Below, piece by piece: positions 17,558 to 26,761 of a DNA stretch of 63,332 nt. Location: positions 1 through 63,332 of the forward strand of contig CAJTRK010000020.1 in the NCBI GenBank assembly GCA_910578475.1, given 5' to 3'. The notes below the pieces were generated by a model. It was not told where the DNA came from, searched no databases, and worked only from the letters and a program-made list of their open reading frames with translations. The position numbers and the translations under genes are program-made. This DNA comes from an uncultured Lachnospiraceae bacterium (lineage in GTDB: Bacteria > Bacillota > Clostridia > Lachnospirales > Lachnospiraceae). Position 1 is the stretch's first letter; the number at the start of each line of letters is the position of its first letter.

Positions 17558-19777
17558 TTATCCGTCCTTCCTGATTTTCTGCAAAACACGGTTGAGCTGT
17601 CTGACGGTTTCTTCGTCAATATCCCCGGCCTGTTTTAACAGGCTGATAAGCGTCATCCGTCCCATCATCCGCTGTAAACCGGGATTATCCTTGACGGCTT
17701 CTGCAACATCGCCGCGGGAAGCCGCGCCTTTTTCCATCATCCGGTTCACGATTGCGCCGGCCTCCGGGTTAGCCCGTAAGTCCGCCAGCGTATCGGAAAC
17801 GGAATAGCAGTCCGGGTCAAATTCTTCCCGGTCAAACCAGTTGACAACGTCCTGTTTTTTGACGAACACATACGACGGATTCGGCTGTTCCACCCGACGG
17901 ACTTTAATGATATCATGCTGCCCGGCGGCTCTTGCCTCTATCGTATGTTCCCCTGTATGCGCATGTTCTCCTGTTCGTACCCCCGTGTCTTCTCCCGAAA
18001 GAGGAACGGAAAAACGGAATACCCGATGCGCTTTTTGCTTTTCGAAGAACGCTCCGTCCACATACAGAGCAACTTCCTCCGCATTGGAATATACTTTGAT
18101 TTCCGTCACTTCTTCCGCCCGTTCCACATACCGTCTGCCGCAGACATGCACCATCGGTTCCGGGTTCCATGCCGCTTTGTACAGATAAAAGGCATCCTTT
18201 TTCGTCTGTCTGTCAAAGGTAACGAGCCCTTTCTGGTTTTCGCCGTGTCTGCCGCCTTCGTCCCGCCCGTCTGCCGCAAAATCAAACAGGTTCCAGACAT
18301 GTGTCGCCCACAGCCAGGGACGTTTTTCAATCATATCCAGCATATGTTCATGGTAAAGCGCCTGATAGGATTCCGTATAATCTCCTTTTTCCGGCCGGCT
18401 GCTCTGATATTGCGGATTCGCGTCCGCGCCGTACTCGCTGAAGCCGATAGCCCGGTCAGGGTACTTTCTGTGATAGTCATCCAAAAATTCATCGTTCTGT
18501 TCCAGTTCACCGAGATACCAGCCAAAATACAGGTTATAACTGTTCACATCCGGAATTTCCAGAATCGGGCTGTCCGTTTCCAGCATGAAAACGTTGGCCA
18601 TCGTCGTGGGGCGTGTCTCATCCATCCGGTGACACAGCTCCTGCAGCAGCCTGTGGTTCTCCAAAAGGTCCTCGTTGACCGCACTGGCCGCGGTAATTTC
18701 ATTGCTCAGTCCCCAGACAGCGATGGAAGGATGGTTATAGCACTGGGCAATCAGCTCTTCCATCTGATGCAGCGTATTTTCCCTTCCGTTCCGCATGTGC
18801 ATGGTAATATAGGGAATCTCCGCCCAGACGATAATGCCGTTTTCATCACATAAATCATAAAACTCCTGGGCATGTTGGTAATGAGCGAGGCGCAGCGTAT
18901 TCGCGCCCAGTTCCCGGACAATCTCCATGTCCTTTCTGTGGTATTCCATCGTCAGCGCGCTGCCGGCCCCCTTCCAGTCCTGATGGCGGCTGACACCCCG
19001 CAGCGGATAACTTCGTCCATTCAGCAGGAAGCCTTTCTGCGCATCGATTGTATAAGCGCGGCAGCCGAAACGGGCGGAAATTTCATCTCCACTCTCCAAA
19101 GAGGCGGACGCGGTGTACAGATAAGGGTCGTTTACCCCATCCCACAAATGCGCCTCGGAAATATCGAAAACCGCACAGGCGCGGCCGCATTCCGGCGTCA
19201 CACGCCTGCTCTGTCCGTTCACCGTAATTGTTACGTTTCCCGCTCCCGTCTGCCAGGTCTCGACCGTAACCACCGCCGATTTTTCCGCAAGATTCACGAC
19301 CGGCGTCACCTTGATGCCCGGCGCGCCGCAATAGGAAAGGTCAAAATGCTCCGCCGGCACGACAATCAGATTCACATCCCGGTACAGGCCGCCATAGAAC
19401 GTGAAGTCCGCTTTCTGCGGGTAAACGATATCGTTATCGCCGTTATCCACCGTAATACAGAGTTCATTCCGCTCCTGCAAATGCTCCGTCAGCTCCACCC
19501 GGAAGGCGGAATAACCGCCCCGGTGTTCCGCCAGCATTTGGCCGTTCAGACATACCTGCGCGGACATGGCTGCTCCCTTTATTTCCAGAAACACATGACT
19601 TCCCGCTTCCATCTCAGGCCGTTCCAGTTCGCGCACATAACGGCAGCTTCCGCGGAAATAGTCGTTGCCGCCGTCCTGTCCGTCCACCGCGTTCCAGGTA
19701 TGTGGCAGGGACACTTGACTGCATTGGTCATTCTGATAAAAATTCCAATGGTGATTCAGTGAAATGATTCTTCTCAT
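17558..19777 (-). CDS. Glycoside hydrolase family 2 (beta-galactosidase/beta-glucuronidase type)
   Basis: About 739 residues. The GH2 sugar-binding domain (SLPHTWNAVDGQDGGNDYFRG, LNGQMLAEHRGGYSAF) is followed by an immunoglobulin-like domain and the TIM barrel with GVSRHQDWKG, LGANTLRLAHYQH, AVWGLSNEI (acid/base Glu) and FSEYGAD (nucleophile Glu). After the barrel comes an unusual helical tail of about 75 residues (from DTLADLRANPEAG). MRRIISLNHHWNF is the start, preceded by AGAAAGGA. An in-frame extension of 41 codons upstream has no such site. It is cytoplasmic and read toward the isomerase and rhamnosidase genes. The exact sugar is not determined. Confidence 0.88.
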   Translation of the reverse strand: MRRIISLNHHWNFYQNDQCSQVSLPHTWNAVDGQDGGNDYFRGSCRYVRELERPEMEAGSHVFLEIKGAAMSAQVCLNGQMLAEHRGGYSAFRVELTEHLQERNELCITVDNGDNDIVYPQKADFTFYGGLYRDVNLIVVPAEHFDLSYCGAPGIKVTPVVNLAEKSAVVTVETWQTGAGNVTITVNGQSRRVTPECGRACAVFDISEAHLWDGVNDPYLYTASASLESGDEISARFGCRAYTIDAQKGFLLNGRSYPLRGVSRHQDWKGAGSALTMEYHRKDMEIVRELGANTLRLAHYQHAQEFYDLCDENGIIVWAEIPYITMHMRNGRENTLHQMEELIAQCYNHPSIAVWGLSNEITAASAVNEDLLENHRLLQELCHRMDETRPTTMANVFMLETDSPILEIPDVNSYNLYFGWYLGELEQNDEFLDDYHRKYPDRAIGFSEYGADANPQYQSSRPEKGDYTESYQALYHEHMLDMIEKRPWLWATHVWNLFDFAADGRDEGGRHGENQKGLVTFDRQTKKDAFYLYKAAWNPEPMVHVCGRRYVERAEEVTEIKVYSNAEEVALYVDGAFFEKQKAHRVFRFSVPLSGEDTGVRTGEHAHTGEHTIEARAAGQHDIIKVRRVEQPNPSYVFVKKQDVVNWFDREEFDPDCYSVSDTLADLRANPEAGAIVNRMMEKGAASRGDVAEAVKDNPGLQRMMGRMTLISLLKQAGDIDEETVRQLNRVLQKIRKDG

Positions 19778-20048
19778 AATAATTTTCCTTTCTTCGTTTG
19801 AGATGTAAATGATTGAATCTATAAATTGATATATTTCCCTTTTCGATTCGAAATGTTTTCTTTTCTGACGAAAATAACGGAAAATCTTTAAAATCTGCAA
19901 TTTATCCGGTTTATAGAAAGCAAAAAATGTGCTATATTTTTAATAACAAACTATCCGCACGGATGCGGCTGCCCGGCTCATTGCACGGCTGCCGGACGAA
20001 CAGAAGACAACGATTGAATGCCGCATACGCGGCGGAATGAGAGGAAGC

Positions 20049-21257
20049 ATGGTGGACATCGAACAAAATCTGGCCCTTTTTCAGGAGCTGCTCTGCTGCG
20101 GCGGCAATATATATCTATGGCAATACGACGCTGACGGTCAGCTTCTTTCTTCCAACTGTCCGCATGAATCCCTGTTCGGCGCCGCCTTTTCTTTTCTCGG
20201 CTGCAAAGAACGGGCGCTCTCCGTCGGTCAAAAGGGCGGGCTGCCGCAGGCGGTCGGAACGACATTCGGCCTTCTGTGGGGCATTGATTTCGTGCGCCGT
20301 AACGGGGAATTGGAACGGATGTATGTCATCGGTCCCGTTTTCTCTCACAATGTTTCCAAACGGGATATCGAGACCGGATTCCGGCACTATGCGGGGGATG
20401 ACATTACGCTTGCCTGGAAACACCGTCTCATCAATGCTTATGAAGAGGTTCCCATCGTTCAGCATATCCTTTTCACCAGATATCTGCTGATGCTTCACTA
20501 CTGTCTTACCGGTGAAAAACTGGACGCTTCCGATACGACAATCCAGCAATCCTTTGCCAATGCCGCTCCTTCGGCTGCCGGACGGGACAGACACCGGGGC
20601 TGGATGAGCGAACAGGCGCTGCTCCATATGGTACGGAACGGCGATTTAAATTATAAAAACGCGCTGAATGATTCGCTATTAATCAGCGAAGGCGTTCCGG
20701 TACACGGAAAAGACCCTTTGCGTCAGGCCAAGACATCCGTTATCGTTTTTACGTCCATCGTATGCCGCGCCGCCATCGAAGGCGGGCTGCCTCCGGAAGC
20801 GGCTTATTCCCTCGGCGATTCCTATATGCAGTCCGCCGAAAACGCGCTTACCTACGATGAAATCCGCGCTGTCCCCATCCTGATGTACGACGATTTTATC
20901 CGGCAGGTGCACAAAGCGAAACAAAATCCAAAACTTTCCGCCCCCATCGCCAGATGCCGGGATTATATCGAAATACACCCGGAAAAGAAAATACGGGCAA
21001 AAGACCTGGCGGAACTGGTCGGTTATACGGAATACTATCTGACCAGACGGTTCAAAGAAGAAACGGGGCTCAGCGTCAGTGATTATGTGCAGAATGCCAA
21101 AATCGGACGGGCCAAAGTCCTGCTGCAAAGCACGAACCTCTCCATTCAGGAGATTTCCGAGCAGCTCTGCTTCGGCAGCCGGAACTATTTCAGCCGCATC
21201 TTTTCCGAAGCAGAAGGCTGCACGCCCACGCAGTTCCGAGAACAGCAAAAAGGATAA
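20049..21257 (+). CDS. AraC-family transcriptional regulator
   Basis: About 402 residues. The C-terminal 100 carry the double helix-turn-helix: KIRAKDLAELVGYTEYYLTRRFKEETG, then LSIQEISEQLCFGSRNYFSRIFSEAEGCTPTQFR. The long N-terminal part is a presumed ligand-sensing domain, not recognised. The start is the Met after GAGAGGAAGC. An ATG four codons earlier is possible. It is divergent from the GH2 operon and convergent with the GPH symporter. The paired direct repeats in front of the symporter promoter fit an AraC-type activator, so it is the likely regulator of this sugar cluster. Confidence 0.88.
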   Translation: MVDIEQNLALFQELLCCGGNIYLWQYDADGQLLSSNCPHESLFGAAFSFLGCKERALSVGQKGGLPQAVGTTFGLLWGIDFVRRNGELERMYVIGPVFSHNVSKRDIETGFRHYAGDDITLAWKHRLINAYEEVPIVQHILFTRYLLMLHYCLTGEKLDASDTTIQQSFANAAPSAAGRDRHRGWMSEQALLHMVRNGDLNYKNALNDSLLISEGVPVHGKDPLRQAKTSVIVFTSIVCRAAIEGGLPPEAAYSLGDSYMQSAENALTYDEIRAVPILMYDDFIRQVHKAKQNPKLSAPIARCRDYIEIHPEKKIRAKDLAELVGYTEYYLTRRFKEETGLSVSDYVQNAKIGRAKVLLQSTNLSIQEISEQLCFGSRNYFSRIFSEAEGCTPTQFREQQKG

Positions 21258-21268
21258 AAAACGCAGGC

Positions 21269-22756
21269 TTACTTCATATGCTGCATAATCACTTCGTGCC
21301 GCGCCTTCTCTTTCTTGTCGGCAATCCGCTTCTGTACGTTTATCATCTCTTCTTTATTCAGCTTGCAGAACCGCATTGCTATCAGCGTACAGAGCCATCC
21401 GGCAATGGGCATGCCGAACTTGACCGCCATCGTCACCCAGAAAATCGCTTCGGTGCATGTTTCGCCGGGCTGCGGCATCGTTGCAGTATAGCCGAGCAGC
21501 GCCGCCGCGCCTGCCGCCACCGTCGCGCTGAAAGCGGTGATGATTTTATCAATCAGACTGTATGTACCGGTGACAACGGCGGGCACATATCTGCCGCTGC
21601 GGTCCAGCTCATAATCTATGGTATCCGCCATAAACGCGGTATTCGATGTAGTAATACACATGTTGGAACCGTTCTGCAAAAGCGTCAGCAATACATACAG
21701 AATCATGGCCGGACTCATCATCACGGCAATCTGCCCCGGCTCGATGACCACAAAGAACAAGAGCGTAACAACGGAAATCATCATGCTAATCCATGTCCAG
21801 GTAACGATGCCCTTCCGGCTTCCGTTCTTTCCTGCATATTTGGCGCCTACCGCCGCAAACAGAATCGAAGGAATCATACTGATAACCGTCAGCATCGTCG
21901 AAATTCCCATATTTCCGATGACAATCCCAAACAACAGCGTGGTGATGACGGACTGGCTGCCCGTCTGCTGCGCCAGCTTGTCGGAAGCATTGGAAACGAT
22001 ATAGCACTGTAAGGGCCGGTTATGCGCGAGTACATCCAGCATGTCTTTTCCTTTCAGTTTTTCTTTTTTCCGCTCCAGTCCTTCAAAATATTCCGGCTTA
22101 TCAAAAGGCGACACGCCTATGCAGACTAACACCGTACCGACAGCCGCCGCCGCAAGACAGACGATACAGGCCGCCGTCAGAAATCCCTGATTGTATTCTC
22201 CGCCAAACATCGGCAACAACACCATATTCAGCACCATCATCAATATCATCGGCACAAAATAATTGAAAGCCGTAGTCCATACACCGATGACCGGACGCTG
22301 TTTCGGGTCGTTGGACATAATTGCCGGAATCGTCTGGGCCGTCATGTTTGAAATGGTGTAACCGATAATATAGATAATATAAAAAAAGGTAAATACAATC
22401 CAGCCGAACCCTTTTCCGGAAAACAGGCTGAACATACATAACAGGGCAAATACTTCAATCAGATAGCCGGCCACCAACAAAACGCGGAGTTTGCCGAACC
22501 GGGTATTCACCCTGTCATAGATAAAGGCTAACATCGGGTCCGTCACACCGTCCAGAATCCGGGTACATGTCAGAATATAACCTATGACAATCGTTGTAAT
22601 GCCATAGCCGATGCTCGCGCTGTAACTGGCGAGATTAATCAGCGAATACATGCTCATGCCCACCAGTCCGTTACAGGCATACAGGACAATCTGCCAGGTT
22701 TTTGCACGGCGGTATGCGACACCGTCGATTTCGCTTGCTGTCAATTTTTTGGACAT
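21269..22756 (-). CDS. GPH-family sugar:cation symporter (MelB-like MFS)
   Basis: A 495-residue, 12-helix transporter. The N-terminal GVTDPMLAFIYDRVNTRFGKLR is the signature of the glycoside-pentoside-hexuronide:cation symporters, with the DP and R-x-x-G-K-x-R motif. Helices are evident throughout (IVFTFFYIIYIIGYTISNMTAQ, VPMILMMVLNMVLLPMF). The tail NKEEMINVQKRIADKKEKARHE is basic and cytoplasmic. GGAAGGAGACAATAAA precedes the ATG. It should import the glycosides cut by GH1, GH2, GH43 and GH78 enzymes nearby. All of these lack signal peptides, so hydrolysis is probably intracellular. Confidence 0.92.
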   Translation of the reverse strand: MSKKLTASEIDGVAYRRAKTWQIVLYACNGLVGMSMYSLINLASYSASIGYGITTIVIGYILTCTRILDGVTDPMLAFIYDRVNTRFGKLRVLLVAGYLIEVFALLCMFSLFSGKGFGWIVFTFFYIIYIIGYTISNMTAQTIPAIMSNDPKQRPVIGVWTTAFNYFVPMILMMVLNMVLLPMFGGEYNQGFLTAACIVCLAAAAVGTVLVCIGVSPFDKPEYFEGLERKKEKLKGKDMLDVLAHNRPLQCYIVSNASDKLAQQTGSQSVITTLLFGIVIGNMGISTMLTVISMIPSILFAAVGAKYAGKNGSRKGIVTWTWISMMISVVTLLFFVVIEPGQIAVMMSPAMILYVLLTLLQNGSNMCITTSNTAFMADTIDYELDRSGRYVPAVVTGTYSLIDKIITAFSATVAAGAAALLGYTATMPQPGETCTEAIFWVTMAVKFGMPIAGWLCTLIAMRFCKLNKEEMINVQKRIADKKEKARHEVIMQHMK

Positions 22757-22812
22757 TTTATTGTCTCCTTCCTTTATAACAGTAATTCGTGTGTGAAAAT
22801 GATAGTTGCTTT

Positions 22813-22875
22813 ATTATAGCCTTCCATATTTTTTCCTTAAAAGATAAAAATTCGTGTTTGTAGATAAAAATTCGT
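22813..22875 (-). promoter_or_regulatory. Symporter promoter with tandem AraC-type operator
   Basis: Read on the minus strand, two identical 14-bp boxes ACGAATTTTTATCT (22862-22875 and 22842-22855) repeat at 20-bp spacing, about two helical turns. The second abuts a poor -35 (TTTAAG, 22836-22841). A 17-bp spacer and a perfect TATAAT (22813-22818) follow. A weak -35 next to tandem direct boxes is the classical layout for AraC-family activation. A similar inverted sequence, AATTTTTATCC, is at 22896-22906 on the other strand. Confidence 0.7.
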
Positions 22876-22997
22876 TCCCATTTTGAATGTGTCTTAATTT
22901 TTATCCATTTTCTATACTTTTTACCCATTCGTCAAATGCTTTTTGTGCAATAATGATGCTACCATAATATTTAAAACGAAAAAAGGAGGTTCTTCTT

Positions 22998-24281
22998 ATG
23001 ACTTTTGCACAAGATTTTTTCATCGGTGCGGCAACGGCCGCACATCAGGTAGAAGGCAATAATATTCACAGCGATTACTGGGCGCAGGAACATATGATAC
23101 ATACCGACTTTCTGGAACCGAGCGGCGACGCGGTAGACCATTATAACCGTTATGCACAGGACATCCGCCTCATGGCCGACGCCGGCCTGAACGCCTATCG
23201 CTTCTCTGTCGAGTGGGCGCGCATCGAACCGGAAGAAGGGCATTTTGACGAAAAAGAAATTTCCCACTATCTCGATATGATTCAGACATGCCGGGAACAC
23301 CATATCGAACCCGTTGTTACCCTGTTCCACTTTACCAGTCCCAAATGGCTGATTTCCAAAGGCGGATGGGAATCCGACGAAACACCCGCTTATTTTGCCC
23401 GCTATGTCCGCTATGTGATGGAGCGGCTCGGAAGCAAACTGCGCTATGTCTGCACCATCAACGAAGCGAATATGGGCATACAGGTCGCCGCCATCGCCGA
23501 ACGTTACAAAAAGCAGATGATGGCCCGGATGCAGTCCGGTCAGACGGACGGAACCGTACAGATGGGACTGAATCTGGAAAAAATGATGGCGAACCAGGAA
23601 GCCGCGGCAAAAGAACGTATGGAAATCTTCGGCGTATCTAAAACAGAATGCTTCACAAGCCCCCGCACGCCTCACGGAGATGAAATCGTTATGGAAGCCC
23701 ACAAAGCGGCCCGTGCCGCTATCCGTGAGACAGCTCCGCATGTTCAGGTCGGGCTGAGTTTAAGTCTGCACGATATTCAGGCGCTTCCCGGCGGTGAAGA
23801 AAACGCCGCAAAAGAATGGGCGGACGAATTTACCCATTACCTGCCTGCCCTGGCGGAAGACGATTTTCTCGGCGTCCAGAACTATACCCGCACCCGCATG
23901 GATGCTTCCGGTTCGCTTCCTGTTCCGGAGGGCGCGGAGCTGACCCAGATGGACTATGAATTTTACCCGGAAGGCCTTGAACACGTTATCCGTAAAGTGT
24001 CGGAAAACTTCAAAGGCACACTGATGGTAACAGAAAACGGTATCGCCACATCCGACGATACACGCCGCACCGCTTTCATCGAAGCCGCCCTGTCCGGCGT
24101 AAACAACTGCATTGCCGACGGCATTCCCGTAAAAGGTTATTTCTACTGGAGTCTGTTGGATAACTTTGAATGGCAGAAAGGCTATTCCATGACGTTTGGC
24201 CTTATCTCTGTTGACCGTTCCAGTCAGAACCGTACTCCGAAATCAAGCCTTAACTTCCTGGGAAGTTACCATAAACGCTGA
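22998..24281 (+). CDS. Glycoside hydrolase family 1 (beta-glucosidase type)
   Basis: A 427-residue TIM-barrel enzyme. DFFIGAATAAHQVEGNN is the GH1 N-terminus and YRFSVEWARIEPEEG the barrel block. The acid/base glutamate is E156 in CTINEAN and the nucleophile E346 in VTENG. FYWSLLDNFEWQKGY closes the active site. No signal peptide is present. Some central residues (KKQMMARMQSGQTDG) form an insert compared with standard beta-glucosidases. AAAGGAGG precedes the ATG. The GH43 gene follows after about 20 bp, so the two form an operon. Confidence 0.92.
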   Translation: MTFAQDFFIGAATAAHQVEGNNIHSDYWAQEHMIHTDFLEPSGDAVDHYNRYAQDIRLMADAGLNAYRFSVEWARIEPEEGHFDEKEISHYLDMIQTCREHHIEPVVTLFHFTSPKWLISKGGWESDETPAYFARYVRYVMERLGSKLRYVCTINEANMGIQVAAIAERYKKQMMARMQSGQTDGTVQMGLNLEKMMANQEAAAKERMEIFGVSKTECFTSPRTPHGDEIVMEAHKAARAAIRETAPHVQVGLSLSLHDIQALPGGEENAAKEWADEFTHYLPALAEDDFLGVQNYTRTRMDASGSLPVPEGAELTQMDYEFYPEGLEHVIRKVSENFKGTLMVTENGIATSDDTRRTAFIEAALSGVNNCIADGIPVKGYFYWSLLDNFEWQKGYSMTFGLISVDRSSQNRTPKSSLNFLGSYHKR

Positions 24282-24304
24282 AACGAAAGAAAGGAAGCAT
24301 CCTT

Positions 24305-26143
24305 ATGAAACAATACTTTTGCAACCCGCTGAACTTCACCTATCAATATCAGTTCAACCAAAAAGAAAACGGCTTCTCGCTGAACCGGGAGGCCGCCGAC
24401 CCGTCCATGATATTGTTCAATGGAAAATATTATCTGTTCCCCAGTATGACAAGAGGCTTCCTCGTAAGCGACGACATGACAGAGTGGAAGCTCTGCCCTT
24501 TGAAAAATGTCCCGGTATATGATTATGCGCCGGATGTGCGCGTTATCGGAGAGTATCTGTATTTCTGCGCCAGCCGCCGCGGATTAGCCTGCGACTTTTA
24601 CCGTACAAAAGACCCGGAAAACGGCGTATTTGAACGGATTCCCGGCACATTCGACTTCTGGGACCCCAACCTGTTTTCTGACGACGACGGCCGCGTATAT
24701 TTTTACTGGGGATGCAGCAATATGACTCCCATCTGGGGTGTGGAGCTGCGGCCCGATACGATGGAACGGCTCGGAGAACCGGTCGTTCTTATAGAGAACC
24801 ATAAAAAAGAATACGGTTACGAACAAACCGGGGAAGACCATCGCTATGACCCGAACAGCAGTCATATTGTGACGCTCCTCAAAGCTCAGATGGCAAAAAC
24901 ATGCGGCTGCAGTCCCGATGAAATCACGGATATCACTCCCGCCATCGAAGCCACGCCTGAACAGTACCGGCCGATGTTAAAAGCGGCTCTTTCCGACAAT
25001 CCTTATATCGAAGGCGCATGGATGACCAAACATGAAGGAAAATACTATCTGCAGTACGCCAGCCCCGGCACGCAGTTCAATATTTATAATGACGGTGTCT
25101 ACATAAGCGAAAGCCCTCTCGGCCCCTTCACCATATGTCCGAACAATCCGTTTTCCTATTCTCCCGGCGGCTTCTGCCCCGGCGCGGGACACGGCTCCAC
25201 CATGAAAGATAAAAACGGAAACTGGTGGCACACCAGCACGATGCGCATCTCCGTCAATCACGACTTCGAGCGGCGCGTGGGAATCTGGCCCGCAGGTTTT
25301 GATAAAGACGGAGAACTGTTCTGCAATCAACGTTACGGCGACTGGCCCCAGGCCGTCACCGACAAGGCAAAAGACCCCTGGGCGGCTCCCGAATGGATGC
25401 TTCTGAGTTATCATAAAACCGTTACCGCCAGCAGCCAGGAACTGCCGGCCGCAAACGCGGCGGATGAAAATATCCGGTCCTGGTGGAAAGCCGCCGAAGA
25501 GGATAAACAGCCCTGGCTCCAAATCGACCTGGGAGAATGCTGTACCGTCAACGCGGTACAGGTCAATTTCGCCGACGATATGGGGCTTGTCGGGAAGCTT
25601 CCGGAAGGCGCACAGCTCGTCGGAGAACCGGGCCGGGGACGCTATATCGAAGAACGTTCCTTTGTTACCCGCTGGCTGTTAGAGACAAGCGCCGACGGTA
25701 CGTCATGGAATATTCTGGAAGATAAAAGCAACTGCGACACCGACCTGCCCCACGAACTGATTATAAGACCCGAGGGCATTATCGCGCGGTATATCCGCCT
25801 GACCGTAATCGACACCCCTTATCATGCCATCCCATGTATCAGCGGCCTGCGGGTATTCGGCAAAGGCTGCGGCAGCGCTCCGGCTCCGGTAACGGAAGTC
25901 CATGCACGCCGCACAGATACCCTGTCCATGCAAATAGACTGGCAGGGCGATGCCGTCGGGTTTGAAGTATTATGGGGGCATACGCCCGACAAATTATATC
26001 ACAACTATCGGGTTTTTGACCGGAAACAGCTTGAAATCCGCGCGCTCATGGCGGATATCGCACAATATTATGTCCGGATAGATGCCTTTAACGAAAACGG
26101 CATTACCCCCGGCAAGACCATTGCCGTTCAGGAAAAAGCCTGA
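24305..26143 (+). CDS. GH43-like glycosidase with discoidin (F5/8 type C) domain
   Basis: A 612-residue protein. The five-bladed propeller appears in ADPSMILFNGKYYLFPSM (base aspartate), VYDYAPDVRVIGEYLYF, FWDPNLFSDDDGRVYFYWG and IEGAWMTKHEGKYYLQY (acid glutamate), which places it near beta-xylosidase/arabinosidase GH43 members. From about residue 390 a discoidin-like carbohydrate-binding domain follows (NIRSWWKAAEEDKQPWLQIDLG, ARYIRLTV). A fibronectin III-like end (ITPGKTI) comes last. It lacks a signal peptide. AGGAAGCATCCTT precedes the ATG, and it is coupled to the GH1 gene. Confidence 0.85.
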   Translation: MKQYFCNPLNFTYQYQFNQKENGFSLNREAADPSMILFNGKYYLFPSMTRGFLVSDDMTEWKLCPLKNVPVYDYAPDVRVIGEYLYFCASRRGLACDFYRTKDPENGVFERIPGTFDFWDPNLFSDDDGRVYFYWGCSNMTPIWGVELRPDTMERLGEPVVLIENHKKEYGYEQTGEDHRYDPNSSHIVTLLKAQMAKTCGCSPDEITDITPAIEATPEQYRPMLKAALSDNPYIEGAWMTKHEGKYYLQYASPGTQFNIYNDGVYISESPLGPFTICPNNPFSYSPGGFCPGAGHGSTMKDKNGNWWHTSTMRISVNHDFERRVGIWPAGFDKDGELFCNQRYGDWPQAVTDKAKDPWAAPEWMLLSYHKTVTASSQELPAANAADENIRSWWKAAEEDKQPWLQIDLGECCTVNAVQVNFADDMGLVGKLPEGAQLVGEPGRGRYIEERSFVTRWLLETSADGTSWNILEDKSNCDTDLPHELIIRPEGIIARYIRLTVIDTPYHAIPCISGLRVFGKGCGSAPAPVTEVHARRTDTLSMQIDWQGDAVGFEVLWGHTPDKLYHNYRVFDRKQLEIRALMADIAQYYVRIDAFNENGITPGKTIAVQEKA

Positions 26144-26148
26144 CCAAA

Positions 26149-26197
26149 AGCGCAGGCTCCGCAGCCTGCGCTCCAAGAATTTACTGCGTAAATTCTT
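26149..26197. terminator. Tandem hairpins after the GH43 gene
   Basis: AGCGCAGGCT/AGCCTGCGCT (26149-26158, 26163-26172) forms a 10-bp stem with a 4-base loop. It is followed at once by AAGAATTTA/TAAATTCTT (26175-26183, 26189-26197). Neither has a clear T-run on the plus strand. They probably end or stabilise the GH1-GH43 mRNA. Confidence 0.6.
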
Positions 26198-26236
26198 GTC
26201 TGCCTCTCACTACGATTACAGCTTTTTCTATTAATT

Positions 26237-26296
26237 TAAAAGCGCAGCCCGCGCTGCGTTCCTGTCTTCCTGAGATGACACGGACGTGCGCGGGCT
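26237..26296 (-). terminator. Probable terminator of the MCP/FMN-lipoprotein operon
   Basis: On the minus strand AGCCCGCGC (26288-26296) pairs with GCGCGGGCT (26246-26254), followed by GCGCTTTTAAATT. It lies just after the stop of the lipoprotein gene. The loop is long, so confidence is moderate. Confidence 0.5.
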
Positions 26297-26302
26297 TATT
26301 TC

Positions 26303-26743
26303 TTATTCCGCTGTTTCTACTACAGTTACATCATGGTCCCCTTTGGCCGCCTGCTCCATTACCGCAGCGGTCAGTCTGTTGAAATTGCCTCCGGAAGAAC
26401 TGGCTCCGGTCAGCGCATCCACCCCGGAATTCTGCTTTTCCAACAGTTTTGCCGCATAATAACGGGTGTATTCGTTCGGATACGTTCCGGAAACCGTAAC
26501 CATATTTTCCATATATGCGTTATCCCATGCCTTAATATAACCACTGGGGTCTTTGGCATTGAACTCTACATAAACTATCTGGTCATTCTTTACCATAATA
26601 CAGACATATTCTTTCCACCCATGAGAATAATCGGACATCTCCGCCGTATAAAATCCGTCCTGCATTTCCGTTCCGGAACCGCAGCCGCATAAAGATAAAA
26701 TTGCGATTAAGAAAATTAAGCATATTGTTCTCTTTCTGTTCAT
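26303..26743 (-). CDS. FMN-binding domain lipoprotein
   Basis: A 146-residue secreted lipoprotein. The leader MNRKRTICLIFLIAILSLCGC ends in a lipobox, with lipidation expected at the LSLCGC cysteine. The mature part is an FMN-binding domain: DGFYTAEMSDYSHGWKEYVCIMVKND, then VDALTGASSSGGNF. The latter resembles the D-G-x-T-G-A-(T/S)-S motif where FMN is covalently attached in RnfG/NqrC and PplA-like proteins. A role in extracellular or membrane electron transfer is inferred. It follows the chemoreceptor gene by about 18 bp, so both are probably co-transcribed. Confidence 0.82.
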   Translation of the reverse strand: MNRKRTICLIFLIAILSLCGCGSGTEMQDGFYTAEMSDYSHGWKEYVCIMVKNDQIVYVEFNAKDPSGYIKAWDNAYMENMVTVSGTYPNEYTRYYAAKLLEKQNSGVDALTGASSSGGNFNRLTAAVMEQAAKGDHDVTVVETAE

Positions 26744-26761
26744 TTTGCGAGCCCCTCCAAT

